Source: Candidatus Nanohaloarchaea archaeon (lineage in GTDB: Archaea > EX4484-52 > DAOVKX01). Taken from it: a stretch of 14,435 nucleotides of DNA. The notes beneath the pieces were generated by a model. The model made no database searches and was not told where the DNA came from. It saw only the letters and a list, made by a program, of their open reading frames with translations. The stretch spans positions 1-14,435 of the forward strand of contig DAOVKX010000021.1 of the NCBI GenBank assembly GCA_030631505.1. The letters are read 5' to 3'. The stretch's first letter is position 1. Each line of letters begins with the position of its first letter. This document shows positions 1-7,302 of the stretch, one piece after another. The position numbers and the translations under genes were made by a program.

Positions 1-1010
1 ATTACACAACAGACAACAACAACACTTTACTTACATTCAGCGGTTCAGACGGAACCAAAATATTAGAAGTATGGAATTATGACACTTTAGGATATATCGG
101 CTATAACATCACTTACTTCACTGTTGATACAACTGCGCCGACAGTTGATTTGCTGACTCCACCGGACAACAACATCAACGATAGCTCAACTGCCGTGTTC
201 CAGTATGAAGTCAATGAATCTTTGACATCAATAACAGGATGCGCTTTGTGGGCTAATTTCTCCGGGACATGGAGCGTCAATGAGACAAATGCTTCTGCTG
301 TTGCAAATGGCTCGTCCAACTTTATAACTGTTGACAATATACCTGAAGGCCTTTATGTGTGGAACGTGAACTGCTCGGATGCGGCAGGAAACTGGGCGTT
401 TGATACTTCCAATTATACATTAACTGTTTATACAACTGCAAGCATTGATGTGTTTGAAACCACTAACGAGACAGATACGCAGTGGTCGCTGACCAGCATC
501 CCCGTTGACTTCAGCTATTACTGCTATGCGCAGGCAGATGGCTCATGCGATAACAGCAAGGCAAGTGATGCATACGATGGAAATACTGACAACTTTACCA
601 TTGAGAATAACGGCGCGGGGACTGTTGATGTGCTTGCCTATGTTTCAGGGGATTATCATAACAGCAATTACGGAACATTTTTGGTGTGTTCAAGCAAAGA
701 TGCCAACGATGATAATGATATTACTGCATGTCAGGACCAGTCAGCGTGGGGAGTAAATGGCACAGACAATATGCAGATATACAACGGAACAAAATGGTTT
801 AATATGTCAAGTGCTGTTCATGATGGAACAGTATATGGGCTGGCAATAGCATGCGACGTGCCTTCAAACACCAACATAAGCGACATTGACTTCCAGCTAA
901 GAGTACCTTTTGGAGTCAAGTCAGCAACCTACAGCGCGACAGTAACTTTTGTTGCGTATTCAACCAACAAATGTGGCCCTGAAGAGGAGGGAGATTACTT
1001 TACGCCTTGA
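1..1010 (+). CDS. Secreted Ig-like surface protein, 5'-truncated by window edge
   Basis: The frame is open from base 3 to the TGA at 1008-1010, so about 335 residues of a longer protein are visible and its start lies outside the window. Visible residues about 38-56 carry the phrase FTVDTTAPTVDLLTPPDNN, typical of repeated bacterial/archaeal Ig-like modules (VDTTAPxVxLxxP). An Ig-like domain follows to about residue 140, then a second module of about 190 residues to the C-terminus. The protein is rich in N-x-S/T sequons (NFS, NET, NAS, NGS, NYT, NFT, NGT, NMS) and has several Cys, as expected of an exported, N-glycosylated surface protein. No C-terminal TM or sorting helix is present; it ends GDYFTP. 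The last module resembles the protein at 3629-4315 (NNGAGTVDVLAYVSGD against NKGSTSVDVLIAAEDFGD, and a near-identical end). The specific function is unknown. A nearer start at TTG 150 is rejected because the frame is open upstream with the same composition. Confidence 0.85.
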   Translation, partial: YTTDNNNTLLTFSGSDGTKILEVWNYDTLGYIGYNITYFTVDTTAPTVDLLTPPDNNINDSSTAVFQYEVNESLTSITGCALWANFSGTWSVNETNASAVANGSSNFITVDNIPEGLYVWNVNCSDAAGNWAFDTSNYTLTVYTTASIDVFETTNETDTQWSLTSIPVDFSYYCYAQADGSCDNSKASDAYDGNTDNFTIENNGAGTVDVLAYVSGDYHNSNYGTFLVCSSKDANDDNDITACQDQSAWGVNGTDNMQIYNGTKWFNMSSAVHDGTVYGLAIACDVPSNTNISDIDFQLRVPFGVKSATYSATVTFVAYSTNKCGPEEEGDYFTP

Positions 1011-1041
1011 TGCAAAGGTTGATTAATGTTACAAGATATAG

Positions 1042-1090
1042 TTAGATTATAATCAATAGAAACATAACTTTATATATGATTATAATCTAA
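1042..1090. promoter_or_regulatory. Two palindromic operator-like sites flanking the TATA box of the DUF4143 ATPase gene
   Basis: The 10-base perfect palindrome GATTATAATC occurs at 1045-1054 and again at 1078-1087. With flanks, the two form a perfect 14-base inverted repeat (1042-1055 and 1077-1090). Their centres are 33 bases apart, about three helical turns, so both would face the same side of the DNA. The AT-rich TATA element CTTTATATAT (1068-1077) lies between them and abuts the right copy. The layout suits a dimeric repressor blocking TBP/TFB; that is inference. A transcribed hairpin is an alternative. Confidence 0.5.
1068..1077 (+). promoter_or_regulatory. TATA box of the DUF4143 ATPase gene
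   Basis: CTTTATATAT lies about 36 bases before the ATG at 1108. This predicts a transcription start near 1098 and a leader of only about 10 bases. No clear Shine-Dalgarno sequence precedes this ATG, which fits a very short leader. Confidence 0.5.
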
Positions 1091-1107
1091 TTAAATAAGT
1101 GATGTAA

Positions 1108-2400
1108 ATGACGCAACTGTTAGAAATACTGGAAAAATTAAATCCTTGGTGGGAAGGAAAAGAATTTGAAATTGGTTTAGTTAGGGAGGAATATCTTTCA
1201 AAAATAAAAAAGTATCTGACAACAAAAGAGATTGTTATTTTAAATGGTGTCAGGAGGTCCGGAAAGACGACACTCTTATTCCAGATAATTCATGACTTAA
1301 TATATAATCAAAAAATAGAGCCAAAAAAGATACTTTTTGTCAACTTTGATGTGCCCGATTTAGCGAATCTTGAGAACCCAATTAAAAGTATTTTAAATAC
1401 CTATCGTCAGGACGTTTGCAGCGATAAAAATACATATCTTGTATTTGATGAAGTGCAAAATATTAAGGGCTGGGAAAGATATGCTAAAACGATTTATGAC
1501 AGCAAAGAACCTCAGTTAATAGTTTCAGGTTCTTCATCTTATCTGCTGGACAGCAAACTGGCAACTTTAATTAGCGGAAGGTACCTTAAAGTGCCTGTTT
1601 TTCCACTTGACTTTTCAGAATATCTTTTTTTTAATGGTTTAAAAACTTTTAGGGATAGATTGTGGCTGGTTTCAAATAAAAATAAAATAATGAATAATCT
1701 TAAAAACTATTTGTCAGAGGGCGGATTTCCAAGAGTTGCCCTCCAAAAAAACAATACGCTAAAAAGAGAGCATCTAAGAACTTATTATGAAAGCATTGTT
1801 TACAAAGACATTCTGCTGTTATACAACATAAGACACACTAAAATTCTAAGAGAATTAATTTACTATTTATGTTCTAATTTTACAGGTCTTTATTCTTATA
1901 AAACGTTGAGTGAATTGTTGAAAGTTGACTTTACAACATTGAAAGAGTATTTCTATTATGCAGAAGAAGCAAAAATATTATTTGAAACTCCTCTTTTTAG
2001 TTATTCATTAAAAACACAGAGCAGGAACAACAAAAAAATTTACTGCATAGACAATGGGCTAAGGAATGCAGTCAGTTTCAAATTTTCAAAGGATGAAGGA
2101 AAATTAGCGGAAAATCTTGTTTTTATTGAATTAAAAAGAAGAGACAAAGACGTTTATTATTGGAAGAATAAAGGGGAAGTTGATTTCATAATAAAAAACA
2201 AGGACCAGACACTTACAGCAATAAACGTGACATACTCTGATGAAATAAACGAAAGAGAATTGAAAGCGCTAAACGAGTTTAAAGATGGGTTCAAGTCAAA
2301 AGTTAAAGAACTGATTATATTGACAAAGGATACAGAGCAGAAAAAAGACGGGATAAAATTTATCCCGCTTTGGAAATGGTTGTTGCGTTATGAAAAATAA
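1108..2400 (+). CDS. AAA ATPase of the AAA_14/DUF4143 family
   Basis: This 430-residue protein has the usual length and order of the family. The Walker A motif GVRRSGKTT is at residues 47-55 and the Walker B LVFDEVQ at 111-117 (D114, E115). The sensor-like VSGSSS (139-144), the GRYLKVPVFPLDFSEYL segment (157-173) and SEGGFPRVAL (203-212) are all diagnostic. A winged-helix-like region spans about 240-300. The C-terminal DUF4143 domain, a PD-(D/E)xK-nuclease-like fold, has E335 and GEVDF (356-360), but where the family often has ExK it reads INVTYS (N373, T375), so nuclease activity is doubtful. These ATPases are numerous and poorly characterised in archaea and bacteria, often expanded as paralogues and sometimes linked to mobile or toxin-like behaviour. 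Base composition is more A/T-rich than the preceding gene. It has its own promoter and sits between surface-protein genes, so it may be an insertion in that locus. Confidence 0.9.
   Translation: MTQLLEILEKLNPWWEGKEFEIGLVREEYLSKIKKYLTTKEIVILNGVRRSGKTTLLFQIIHDLIYNQKIEPKKILFVNFDVPDLANLENPIKSILNTYRQDVCSDKNTYLVFDEVQNIKGWERYAKTIYDSKEPQLIVSGSSSYLLDSKLATLISGRYLKVPVFPLDFSEYLFFNGLKTFRDRLWLVSNKNKIMNNLKNYLSEGGFPRVALQKNNTLKREHLRTYYESIVYKDILLLYNIRHTKILRELIYYLCSNFTGLYSYKTLSELLKVDFTTLKEYFYYAEEAKILFETPLFSYSLKTQSRNNKKIYCIDNGLRNAVSFKFSKDEGKLAENLVFIELKRRDKDVYYWKNKGEVDFIIKNKDQTLTAINVTYSDEINERELKALNEFKDGFKSKVKELIILTKDTEQKKDGIKFIPLWKWLLRYEK
2349..2367. repeat. Near-perfect 19-base palindrome at the 3' end of the ATPase gene
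   Basis: CGGGATAAA (2349-2357) and TTTATCCCG (2359-2367) are perfect inverse complements around one A, within codons for residues 415-420, about 30 bases before the stop. It could form a short RNA hairpin near the 3' end or be chance within KDGIKFIPL. Confidence 0.3.
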
Positions 2401-2553
2401 TAAGAATTGAATAGGTAACAAAAACATAGTCAAAAACTACAAAATTTGAACAAAGTGCGATTTACTATACCTAAAAAATGGAAGAGAGTCTAAATAATGA
2501 AGAATAAGTACCAAATAAGTGTAAAATTTAAAAAATAAAGGTGTTGTTAAAAG

Positions 2554-3666
2554 ATGAGTTTAACGAAAAACAAAATTTTAATCGCAGTGTTTTTTGCAGT
2601 TTTGTTTAATCTAAATAGTCATGCGTCCGCTTTTGTTGTATCGCCTCCGGTAACGTATGCAGGGGAAATTGAGTTAGGCAAAAATTATGAGTTCAATGTT
2701 TTAATGGAGAATGACAAGGATAAGAACCAAACACTACAGTTTTCATTGGCGCCAAGCTCATCATACTTAGGAAATTATGTTGAGTTTCCGTCAGAAATTG
2801 TTCTTAAACCTTTTGAGAGAAAGGAAATTAATGTTGAATTGAAAGTGCCAAGAAAAGGACTTAATCCTGGAGAGCATAGCATAACAATTTTACCTGATGT
2901 TATTAAGTCAGGTTCTGGCGTTGTTTTGAAAGCAGTAACAGTCATAGAAATAAAATTCAGTCTTCCGGGAGAGGTAAACAAAAAGCTGGAGCTAAGAAAT
3001 TTTAATATAGAAAATGTCAGCGAAAATGCGTTTTTATTTGAACTCTCTGTAAAAAATACAGGGAACGTCAGGGCAGAGGATGTAGTTCCCTTTATTGATA
3101 TAGTAAGGTATGGCATAACTGTTGACTCTGTGAGGGGGCGGACGCATTATAAAACAGCTTCTTCTGAGTCATTGTCGATGAAGGTCAAATACAGCACGTC
3201 TCTGGATGAGGGGACTTACAAAGCAATTGCTTATGTAATGTTTGATAATAAGAAAACAAATACCGAAACATCTTACTTTACTGTGGTTCCGACAGAAAAA
3301 GGCCAGGAACCTGTTGTTGATACCGAGTTAGACAATGACAGCGTTAAGGAAGGGATTACTGTAGCAGGAGAGCCCGGAACCGTTGATGTTATTACTGATA
3401 TAAACTATGTAAAAACAGTTGAAGATGAGGACATAGGGGATTATGCAGGTTTTGACAAATCCACAGAAATATCCAAAACAACAAAATCAAAATCAATTGA
3501 TAAATATTTGATGCCTACGGGTCTTGCAATATTTGACTTAAGCAAAAAACATAACATTCTTATTGTGCTTATAATAATCATAGCACTTGTGTTTTACTTG
3601 AAAATGAAGAAAAGAAAAAGAGGATTAAATGTTATCAAAGAGAAAGAAAATGAACAGGATGATTGA
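2554..3666 (+). CDS. Surface protein with signal peptide, beta-sandwich domains and C-terminal TM anchor
   Basis: This 370-residue type I membrane protein has an N-terminal signal peptide (residues 1-26, hydrophobic 8-20, cleavage plausible after HASA). Two beta-rich domains follow (about 27-137 and 142-245), then an acidic low-complexity stalk (250-315), a TM helix (334-349) and a basic cytoplasmic tail MKKRKRG. The second domain carries the SVKNTGNVRAEDV phrase typical of CARDB-like adhesion/receptor modules. The order signal-domain-domain-stalk-TM-basic tail resembles WxL-binding (DUF916/DUF3324-type) proteins of Gram-positives, but only in outline. The first domain is similar to the N-terminus of the ATPase at 4324-7299 (SSYLGNYVEF against SDYLSSYVTF, then GEHSITILPD against GSHLLIFRPR). 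A GGTG ribosome site at 2540-2543 supports this start. The next gene overlaps its 3' end, so the two are probably co-expressed. Function unknown; it may be the ectodomain partner of the ATPase. Confidence 0.85.
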   Translation: MSLTKNKILIAVFFAVLFNLNSHASAFVVSPPVTYAGEIELGKNYEFNVLMENDKDKNQTLQFSLAPSSSYLGNYVEFPSEIVLKPFERKEINVELKVPRKGLNPGEHSITILPDVIKSGSGVVLKAVTVIEIKFSLPGEVNKKLELRNFNIENVSENAFLFELSVKNTGNVRAEDVVPFIDIVRYGITVDSVRGRTHYKTASSESLSMKVKYSTSLDEGTYKAIAYVMFDNKKTNTETSYFTVVPTEKGQEPVVDTELDNDSVKEGITVAGEPGTVDVITDINYVKTVEDEDIGDYAGFDKSTEISKTTKSKSIDKYLMPTGLAIFDLSKKHNILIVLIIIIALVFYLKMKKRKRGLNVIKEKENEQDD

Positions 3667-4315
3667 GTTTGTTATCCCTGCAGTTTTGATTTTGATCCTG
3701 TTAGTTGCGGGTATGAAATATGAATTTAAGCCATCCGGGAAAGTTACAGAGCTTCCTGTTTCCATTACGATAATAGTGGAGGCTAATGGCATAATGTTTG
3801 AAGATGAGGGCAATGCTGAAGAGAATGACAATATTTTCCAGATTGGTCCTGTGTCGTTGGATGACGGCTGGTATAGTTACAATGGCACTTATGGCGGTGT
3901 TGATGAAGGATATGATACAAATATTAATGGGAACAATATAACAGAAACATTTTCATTTAAGAACAAGGGCAGCACTTCTGTTGATGTGCTGATAGCGGCT
4001 GAAGATTTTGGTGATTTAACAAGTTATATTGATGTGGCTGAGGATGATGGCAATCTCCAGATTTACATTCCCGGCGTTGGATGGAAAAACATACCTGATG
4101 GAAGCGATACAGATGCGGACTCACATAAAGACGATCGGGAATTGTGTATAATAAATGACCTTGGCGTAGACCAATCTGTAACAGGTTTTGATTTCAGGGT
4201 GAGAACAAATGCAGGATTAATCTCAAAAAATTACACAGGTAAGATAATGTTGACTACATATGATGATATAACCATTAATGTATGCTTCTCTCAAGGATTT
4301 TATGTAACTCCTTAG
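3629..4315 (+). CDS. Small membrane-anchored surface protein with a module shared with the first gene
   Basis: This 228-residue protein has a basic N-terminus (LSKRKKMNR), one hydrophobic helix (about 13-29) and an exported beta-rich domain. The helix start MIEFVIPAVLILILL recalls archaeal type IV pilins, but there is no canonical class III cleavage motif, so a pilin role is only a possibility. Residues about 105-228 match the C-terminal module of the protein ending at 1010: FSFKNKGSTSVDV, NLQIYIPGVGW, GFDFRVRTNAG..KNYTGKIMLTTY and the terminal FYVTP. The start at 3629 overlaps the previous gene by 38 bases and has GAGG at 3620-3623 just before it; ATGs at 3650 and 3659 would shorten the overlap and keep the helix. 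The stop TAG overlaps the ribosome site of the next gene, so it belongs to the unit 2554-7299. Function unknown. Confidence 0.8.
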   Translation: MLSKRKKMNRMIEFVIPAVLILILLVAGMKYEFKPSGKVTELPVSITIIVEANGIMFEDEGNAEENDNIFQIGPVSLDDGWYSYNGTYGGVDEGYDTNINGNNITETFSFKNKGSTSVDVLIAAEDFGDLTSYIDVAEDDGNLQIYIPGVGWKNIPDGSDTDADSHKDDRELCIINDLGVDQSVTGFDFRVRTNAGLISKNYTGKIMLTTYDDITINVCFSQGFYVTP

Positions 4316-4319
4316 GTGA
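4315..4319 (+). promoter_or_regulatory. Ribosome binding site that fixes the start of the HerA-like ATPase gene
   Basis: GGTGA lies four bases before ATG 4324 and overlaps the TAG stop (4313-4315) of the upstream gene. It favours 4324 over the in-frame ATG 4282, which is inside the upstream gene and would put 14 polar residues before the signal peptide. Confidence 0.75.
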
Positions 4320-4323
4320 AATA

Positions 4324-7299
4324 ATGAATACAAAATCAAAAACAATTTTGTTGGCGGCATTGGCTTCAATCTGCTTATTGTGCACTTTAATACAGGCAGT
4401 TAGCATTTATCCTTCTTTCAGAAATTTTGAAAAGGCGTTAAATGTGAGCAGTTCAAACACGAGCGTATTTACTCTTAGGAATGATTATCCTTATGATTTA
4501 AATGTTACTTTTGAAGTAACAGCAAGCTCTGATTATCTAAGTTCTTATGTTACTTTTAACCCGTATAATGCAACTTTGGTGAGGGCAAATACATCATTTG
4601 ATTTTAATGTAACTATAACTCCAACATCTTCCTTGTCAAATGGGAGCCATCTCCTGATTTTCAGGCCAAGAGCGGATATTCTAAAAGAGACAGAAGAAAA
4701 TAACACAGACCATGTTATGTCAAGGGGGCATATCGTTACTGTTTCAGCAGCCGCAATAAACTTTGTATTTAGGGATGAGGAAGAAGAAGAACCATCTGAA
4801 CCGGGATCGTCAACTCCGACTACTTCAAGCGGCGGCGGAGGCGGCGGAGCAGCCCCAAAGAAAATCAAAAATCTTAAGATTGAAGTTCCGGTGTATGTCA
4901 AACTTGTGGAGGGCGGGGCGTCTGTTGTAATCACGCTTAACAATACAGGAGATGTTGATTTAACTAATCTTACAATGAATCTGACATCAACCAATAAAAT
5001 AAGTTTGGATTATGACAGGGTTGTCGGTGACTTAAAGGTTTCCAGGGGGACAACAGTTATGGTCAACCTGAGCGATTCTACGGTTATGCGTAATGTGGTA
5101 AACATAAATGTCTCGGATTCCAAGGATTCCTGGACTGCATATTTTGTTGTTTATAGTTCTGAACTTGCCCAGTTTCTATTTGAAAAAGGGGATTGTTTAA
5201 CTATTGAACCCATAGAATTTACAATTGAAGCGAAGAAAAAGACCTATCTGAACCTGACTCTTATAAACCTGTGCAATATCTCCCTGCATGATGTGACAGT
5301 AAAGATAGATGGGCTTGATTATGCGACAGAAATCAGAACTATAGACGAAAGCGTGGTTATTCATCCTGACATACTTATCTCAGAAGGAGAGCACACATAT
5401 AAGGTCAAGGCAGTTTATGCAGAAGGCAAGTCAACAAAATCAATTATAGTGTATTCCATGAACTACAAAATCATGCTGGATAAAATCAGAGAGCATGAAC
5501 TAGAGCTTAAGAAAATAAGGCAGAGACTAAACAAGATCCCTGTGGTTCTTGACCGGGATGGACTTGAAAGTGAAATAAATGATATAGAGAATATGATTGA
5601 GCATTCCAAGTTATTTATCAGGGAAGGAAAACTCGTTGATTTGTATGTTCTGCTTTCGCAAATACAGTCGGCAGAAACACGTTTGATGAACAACCTCTTT
5701 ATTCAGATGATTATGAATCTTGGAATATTCCTGTTATTGTCTTCATTACCGTTTATTGCTTTAAAGATTATAAGGAGAATGCGGGAAGAAGAGTTTGAGG
5801 AACTGAAAAAGAAGGTTAAATTCCTGCTGCCAGACCTTGAGAAACTGCCAAAGGTAAAGGGCTCTGCGTGGCTTGGAAAAATTGCAGAAACCAAAAAGAA
5901 AGTGTATTTCGGCGTTGAACAACTGATGCAACATACTCTGGTTGCCGGCGCAACAGGTTCAGGAAAAACAGTCAGCGCTATGGTTATAGTGGAAGAGGTG
6001 CTTAAGAAAAAAGTGCCTGTTGTTGTTCTGGATCCAACGGCGGAGTGGAGCGGGTTTGTCAAGGAATGCAAGGACAAAGAGATGCTTGGGCACTACAAGG
6101 AATTTGGCATGGCGAAAGGCAGCAGAAGAAAATTCGGCGGAAAGGTTGTGGAAATACGCGACCCTTACACTGATGTGGATTTCATGAAAATGGCGCGAAA
6201 GGGAGAAATACTTGTATTGTGCCTGAACCAGCTCAAACAGAAATATGTAGATGTATTTACAAAACGCTTTATAGACAACATCTTTGCGTCATCCCCAAAA
6301 GAAAGCAGGAAACTGGAATTATTAATAGTAAGCGAGGAAGTGCACAGGTTCCTGCCAAAGTACGGGGGCGGAAAAGCATATCTTGCTCTTGAGAGCGCAA
6401 TCCGTGAGTTCAGGAAATGGGGTATAGGCATACTTTTGATATCGCAGATACTTACAGACTTCAAAGGTTCCATACGCGGGAACATAGCAAGTGAAGTGCA
6501 GTTCAGAACAAAATACAGCGGGGACATTAACAGGGTAAAGACAAAATACGGAGCAACTTATTCAAGTTATGTATCGAGAATGCCAACAGCAGTCGGAATG
6601 TTCCAGAATCCACAGTACAATGATGGGAAACCATATTTCATAAACTTCAGGCCGTTGCTTCACAGCCCGTTCAAACTGTCAGAAAGCGAGAGGAAAAAGA
6701 ACTTTTATGTTATAACAAAGCCGGAAAAAGAAAAGACGTATCTGCGTAAAGATGAAGCGAAAGTTGAAGATGTCCAGCAAAGAGGCCTGCTTAAAAGACT
6801 GGGAAGAATCAGCAGGGTAAAACTGAAAAAACCTGAGAAACCAGATAAGGAGAAAGCCAGGATTAAATTAAAAGAAAAAGCAAAGAAACCTGCAAAACTA
6901 CGTGTTAAGAAGAAAGCTGAATCCAAACCAAAAGAAAAAGCCAGGAAGAAAACAAAGCCAAAAAGACCAGCAAAACCGCCAGTGAGAAAGAAAGAACCGG
7001 CTAAGAAAATTAAAGAAGCTATGCCCAAGAAAAAAGAAAAGCCGGAAACTATAAGGCCAAAGAAGGCCTCAAAACCAGTGATGAAAAAGAAACCAGCCGA
7101 AAAGAAGGTTGAAGTTAAGAAGCCAAAAGAAGTTCCGGAAAAGAAAGTCGAAAAATCAGAGCCAGAGAAAAAAGAAAAGCCAGCTGAGGTTCCCAAGGAA
7201 AAAAAGAAAGAAGAAACTGCGCCGATGGAAACTGAAAAGAAAAAAGAAAAACCAAAGAAGAAGTCAGAGTTTGAAGAACTGGATGTTCTGGAGATATAG
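4324..7299 (+). CDS. Membrane-anchored HerA/DUF87-like P-loop ATPase with glycosylation-rich ectodomain and Lys-rich tail
   Basis: The 991-residue protein begins with a signal peptide (1-26). Ectodomain 1 (27-150) is followed by an acidic/Ser/Gly6 linker (151-176), CARDB-like beta domains with TLNNTGDVDLTNL (about 182-375), a coiled-coil stretch (380-455) and a TM helix (459-483) followed by RRMR. The cytoplasmic P-loop domain spans about 520-785: Walker A GATGSGKT (542-549), VVLDPTAEW (567-575), Walker-B-like LLIVSEEVHRF (666-676, with Ser in place of the usual Asp) and LLISQ (704-708), then the GSIRGNIASEVQFR region. This order matches HerA/FtsK-clade ATPases such as VirB4 and DUF87 proteins, which pump DNA or protein as hexamers. 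Residues 800-980 are almost only Lys, Glu, Pro, Ala and Arg, ending in acidic FEELDVLEI. I count fifteen N-x-S/T sequons before residue 321 and none after the TM, supporting the topology. Substrate and function unknown; the surface genes on both sides are likely partners. Confidence 0.85.
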   Translation: MNTKSKTILLAALASICLLCTLIQAVSIYPSFRNFEKALNVSSSNTSVFTLRNDYPYDLNVTFEVTASSDYLSSYVTFNPYNATLVRANTSFDFNVTITPTSSLSNGSHLLIFRPRADILKETEENNTDHVMSRGHIVTVSAAAINFVFRDEEEEEPSEPGSSTPTTSSGGGGGGAAPKKIKNLKIEVPVYVKLVEGGASVVITLNNTGDVDLTNLTMNLTSTNKISLDYDRVVGDLKVSRGTTVMVNLSDSTVMRNVVNINVSDSKDSWTAYFVVYSSELAQFLFEKGDCLTIEPIEFTIEAKKKTYLNLTLINLCNISLHDVTVKIDGLDYATEIRTIDESVVIHPDILISEGEHTYKVKAVYAEGKSTKSIIVYSMNYKIMLDKIREHELELKKIRQRLNKIPVVLDRDGLESEINDIENMIEHSKLFIREGKLVDLYVLLSQIQSAETRLMNNLFIQMIMNLGIFLLLSSLPFIALKIIRRMREEEFEELKKKVKFLLPDLEKLPKVKGSAWLGKIAETKKKVYFGVEQLMQHTLVAGATGSGKTVSAMVIVEEVLKKKVPVVVLDPTAEWSGFVKECKDKEMLGHYKEFGMAKGSRRKFGGKVVEIRDPYTDVDFMKMARKGEILVLCLNQLKQKYVDVFTKRFIDNIFASSPKESRKLELLIVSEEVHRFLPKYGGGKAYLALESAIREFRKWGIGILLISQILTDFKGSIRGNIASEVQFRTKYSGDINRVKTKYGATYSSYVSRMPTAVGMFQNPQYNDGKPYFINFRPLLHSPFKLSESERKKNFYVITKPEKEKTYLRKDEAKVEDVQQRGLLKRLGRISRVKLKKPEKPDKEKARIKLKEKAKKPAKLRVKKKAESKPKEKARKKTKPKRPAKPPVRKKEPAKKIKEAMPKKKEKPETIRPKKASKPVMKKKPAEKKVEVKKPKEVPEKKVEKSEPEKKEKPAEVPKEKKKEETAPMETEKKKEKPKKKSEFEELDVLEI

Positions 7300-7302
7300 T
7301 AA

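Noticed and set aside
3629..3715. Type IV pilin (class III) signal in the small membrane protein
   Set aside because: The helix resembles a pilin start (I-E-F then a hydrophobic run), but no Gly or Ala cleavage site of the canonical K-G-Q type is present before it, so it is mentioned only as a possibility.
4545..4994. 149-residue - strand frame with a run of Pro
   Set aside because: Shadow of the Gly/Ser linker and ectodomain of the ATPase; the + strand frame has signal peptide, domains and sequons.
6705..7196. 163-residue - strand frame rich in Phe, Ser and Leu
   Set aside because: It is the complement of the Lys/Pro-rich tail of the + strand ATPase; AAA/AAG codons give TTT/CTT on the other strand. 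No start context or domain.
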